Made by a program: the position numbers and the translations under genes | NCBI GenBank assembly: GCA_910579325.1 | Contig: CAJTTU010000141.1 | Location: 1 to 6,611 of the forward strand | Reading direction: 5' to 3' | Source: an uncultured Lachnospiraceae bacterium | GTDB taxonomy: Bacteria > Bacillota > Clostridia > Lachnospirales > Lachnospiraceae | DNA length: 6,611 nt | The notes under the pieces: generated by a model | Database searches by the model: none | What the model saw: the letters and a program-made list of their open reading frames with translations, nothing else | Told to the model about the DNA's origin: nothing | Shown: one piece after another, positions 5,344-6,611 of the stretch | Layout of the letters: each line of letters starts with the position of its first letter | Numbering within the stretch: position 1 is the stretch's first letter

Positions 5344-6453
5344 TTATTTGACGGCGAATAGATTGGAAAAGAGATTCATGTTTTCCCGTTTCAACTCCAT
5401 GGATGGATGCACATACCGGTTCATGGTAATTGTCACGCTGCCGTGTCCCAGAATCTCGCTGAGGCTTTTTACGTCAAAGCCCAGCTCTACGCATCTGGTG
5501 GCAAAGGTATGGCGGGTGGCATGAAAATTCGCGTCCTGAATGCCGCAGGCCGCAACCTTCCTTTTAAAACGGTTCTGCATGGTCCTGGGCTCTACAAAGT
5601 GGTATTTATTCCCGGTCAGCAGGTACGCCTCCGGCACATGGTATTGCTCCAGCAGTCCCGCGATCGGATCCGGCAATGGAATCACTCTGGCGGAATTGGA
5701 GCTTTTGGGCTCCAGAATTCTCACCTCGGTCTTGCGGCCTTTGTCGGTATTGATTCGGATTCGCTGCATTGTTTTGCTGACCGATATCTTTCTTTCCACA
5801 AGATTGATGTCCTCCCATTTCAATGCGCACAATTCCCCCAACCGGATTCCGGTAAAAAGGCAGAGGAGGATTCCCAGCGCCGACAGATCCATGTTTTCCC
5901 GCAGATAGTACACAAGCTGTTCCTGCTCTTCCATACTGAATACCCGGATATCTGCCGCTTCTCTTTTCAGACTGACGCATTCCACGGAAAATGGCACCGT
6001 ATAATCTCTTTTCATCGCATAGACGCGGATTCCGTTCATCGCTGACATAATTTCCGCCACTGTCGCCGGAGACAGGCCCTGCTTTTTCGTTCCGCCGCTT
6101 GCCAGCAGGCCATTGGCAAAGCGTATCAGCCGCTGGTTTGTGACATCGGACAGCTCGGTGTCGCCGAATTCCGGCAGAATGTATTGGCGGAGAATATCTT
6201 CATATTTATTTATAGAAGCTTTTTTCAGCGATACCGAAGAGTCGAGAAGCCACTGACGGCCGATATCCGCCACCTTTCCGCATTTGGGCGCATGTTTTTT
6301 GCTCTTTGCGTATTCCAGCTTTCGTTTTACCTCCGTGTAGGTCCGCGCGTAAACCGAGCCGTATTTCACCTGTCCGTTCTCCCGGCTTTTTATGTAACGG
6401 CCCTCCCAGCGTCCATCCTTCCGTTTGTAAATGTTTTCACCTGTTTTTGGCAT
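5344..6453 (-). CDS. Tyrosine recombinase / site-specific integrase
   Basis: This complete 369-residue integrase cuts and rejoins DNA at specific sites through a covalent tyrosine link. Residues about 8-50 (IYKRKDGRWEGRY, YGSVYARTYTEVKRKL) form an AP2-like arm-binding domain. Residues about 57-155 are the helical core-binding domain. The catalytic domain from about 168 has every key residue: Arg204 in TGIRLGEL, Lys250 in EPKSSNSARVIPL, His311 and Arg314 in HATRHTF, His337 in LGHGS and Tyr347 in MNRYVH. The start at 6453 is fixed by AGGAGGT seven bases upstream. Length and domain order match integrases of Tn916-type conjugative elements and phages, and also recombinases that invert promoters of surface genes in gut Clostridia and Bacteroides. 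No excisionase, relaxase or phage gene is in the window, so which job it does is open. Short repeats flank the gene, and tnpB follows 136 bases downstream on the same strand. Confidence 0.93.
   Translation of the reverse strand: MPKTGENIYKRKDGRWEGRYIKSRENGQVKYGSVYARTYTEVKRKLEYAKSKKHAPKCGKVADIGRQWLLDSSVSLKKASINKYEDILRQYILPEFGDTELSDVTNQRLIRFANGLLASGGTKKQGLSPATVAEIMSAMNGIRVYAMKRDYTVPFSVECVSLKREAADIRVFSMEEQEQLVYYLRENMDLSALGILLCLFTGIRLGELCALKWEDINLVERKISVSKTMQRIRINTDKGRKTEVRILEPKSSNSARVIPLPDPIAGLLEQYHVPEAYLLTGNKYHFVEPRTMQNRFKRKVAACGIQDANFHATRHTFATRCVELGFDVKSLSEILGHGSVTITMNRYVHPSMELKRENMNLFSNLFAVK
5347..5357 (+). repeat. 11-bp direct repeat, copy 1 (integrase 3' end)
   Basis: TTTGACGGCGA overlaps the last codons of the integrase gene and recurs in the same orientation at 6538-6548, upstream of the gene. 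The pair could be att-like cores, but a chance 11-bp match in a window of this size is not rare. Confidence 0.3.
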
Positions 6454-6458
6454 ATTTT

Positions 6459-6466
6459 TACCTCCT
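6459..6466 (-). promoter_or_regulatory. Ribosome binding site of the integrase gene
   Basis: AGGAGGTA, seven to eight bases before the ATG at 6453, is a near-perfect Shine-Dalgarno site and supports that start. Confidence 0.75.
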
Positions 6467-6537
6467 GATTACAGTTCAGCGGATTCCCTCCCGGGGCTTG
6501 TCCGGTCTGTTGCTGTCTTGATAATTTTGACAAGGTT

Positions 6538-6548
6538 TTTGACGGCGA
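6538..6548 (+). repeat. 11-bp direct repeat, copy 2 (upstream of integrase)
   Basis: This is the second TTTGACGGCGA, matching 5347-5357. It sits in a local direct-repeat context, since TTTTGAC also occurs at 6525-6531, twelve bases before the TTTTGAC at 6537-6543. Such repeated short motifs are typical of recombinase recognition regions. Confidence 0.3.
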
Positions 6549-6560
6549 TAAAACATCTTT

Positions 6561-6603
6561 TCAGGGAAAGTTTTTTATGGCATGTTATGAGATCAGGGAA
6601 AAT
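6561..6603 (+). repeat. Two direct TCAGGGAAA motifs, possible integrase arm sites
   Basis: TCAGGGAAA occurs at 6561-6569 and again at 6593-6601, 32 bases apart in the same orientation. The second lies in the 14-bp AGATCAGGGAAAAT (6590-6603) that is inverted at 5311-5324. Arm-binding integrases often use short direct repeats of about this size. The rest of the leader, 6467-6611, holds no gene and no clear promoter that I can see. Confidence 0.4.
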
Positions 6604-6611
6604 TGCCGATA

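Noticed and set aside
1..6611. CRISPR array, tRNA or rRNA gene
   Set aside because: I saw no regularly spaced repeats, cloverleaf with the usual T-loop, or ribosomal RNA-like sequence on either strand.

Overview
The window looks like an accessory region from a Gram-positive gut anaerobe of the Clostridia, most likely Lachnospiraceae. Three things suggest this: strong AAGGAGG-type ribosome sites, secreted proteins with a short Lys-rich signal peptide ending in an AMA cleavage motif, and an integrase with an N-terminal AP2-like arm-binding domain of a kind common in that family. The assignment is by resemblance only. All genes I can support lie on the minus strand, so the order of transcription is from high to low coordinates.

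Read in that order, the window holds: (1) 6611-6454, a non-coding leader with short repeats; (2) 6453-5344, a complete tyrosine recombinase with all six catalytic residues; (3) 5343-5208, a gap with hairpins and an inverted copy of the leader repeat; (4) 5207-3846, a full-length TnpB (IS605 OrfB) homologue whose three RuvC catalytic acidic residues are all replaced (Ala, Pro, Arg) while its zinc ribbon and fold motifs are kept; (5) about 3845-3600, a non-coding stretch dense in stems with GNRA-type loops, where a TnpB guide RNA (omega/reRNA) is expected; (6) 3530-859, three genes for exported or membrane-anchored extracellular proteins, here called A (3530-2706), B (2697-2191) and C (2115-859), where A and B are only 8 bases apart; (7) 753-1, the first 251 codons of a gene running off the window, encoding a beta-propeller-like protein.

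The most interesting reading is that the TnpB homologue is not a nuclease but an RNA-guided DNA-binding protein, like the TldR repressors that evolved from TnpB. It sits with its own structured RNA directly upstream of a surface-protein operon and next to a recombinase. The loss of catalytic residues is read directly from the sequence. The guide RNA and any regulatory target are inferred.

Surface proteins A and C share two sequence blocks and appear to be versions of one beta-rich domain. C carries a large Ala/Thr-rich insertion and an extra C-terminal domain. B is a separate small membrane-anchored protein. A and B may help anchor or assemble C at the cell surface, but nothing in the sequence proves this.
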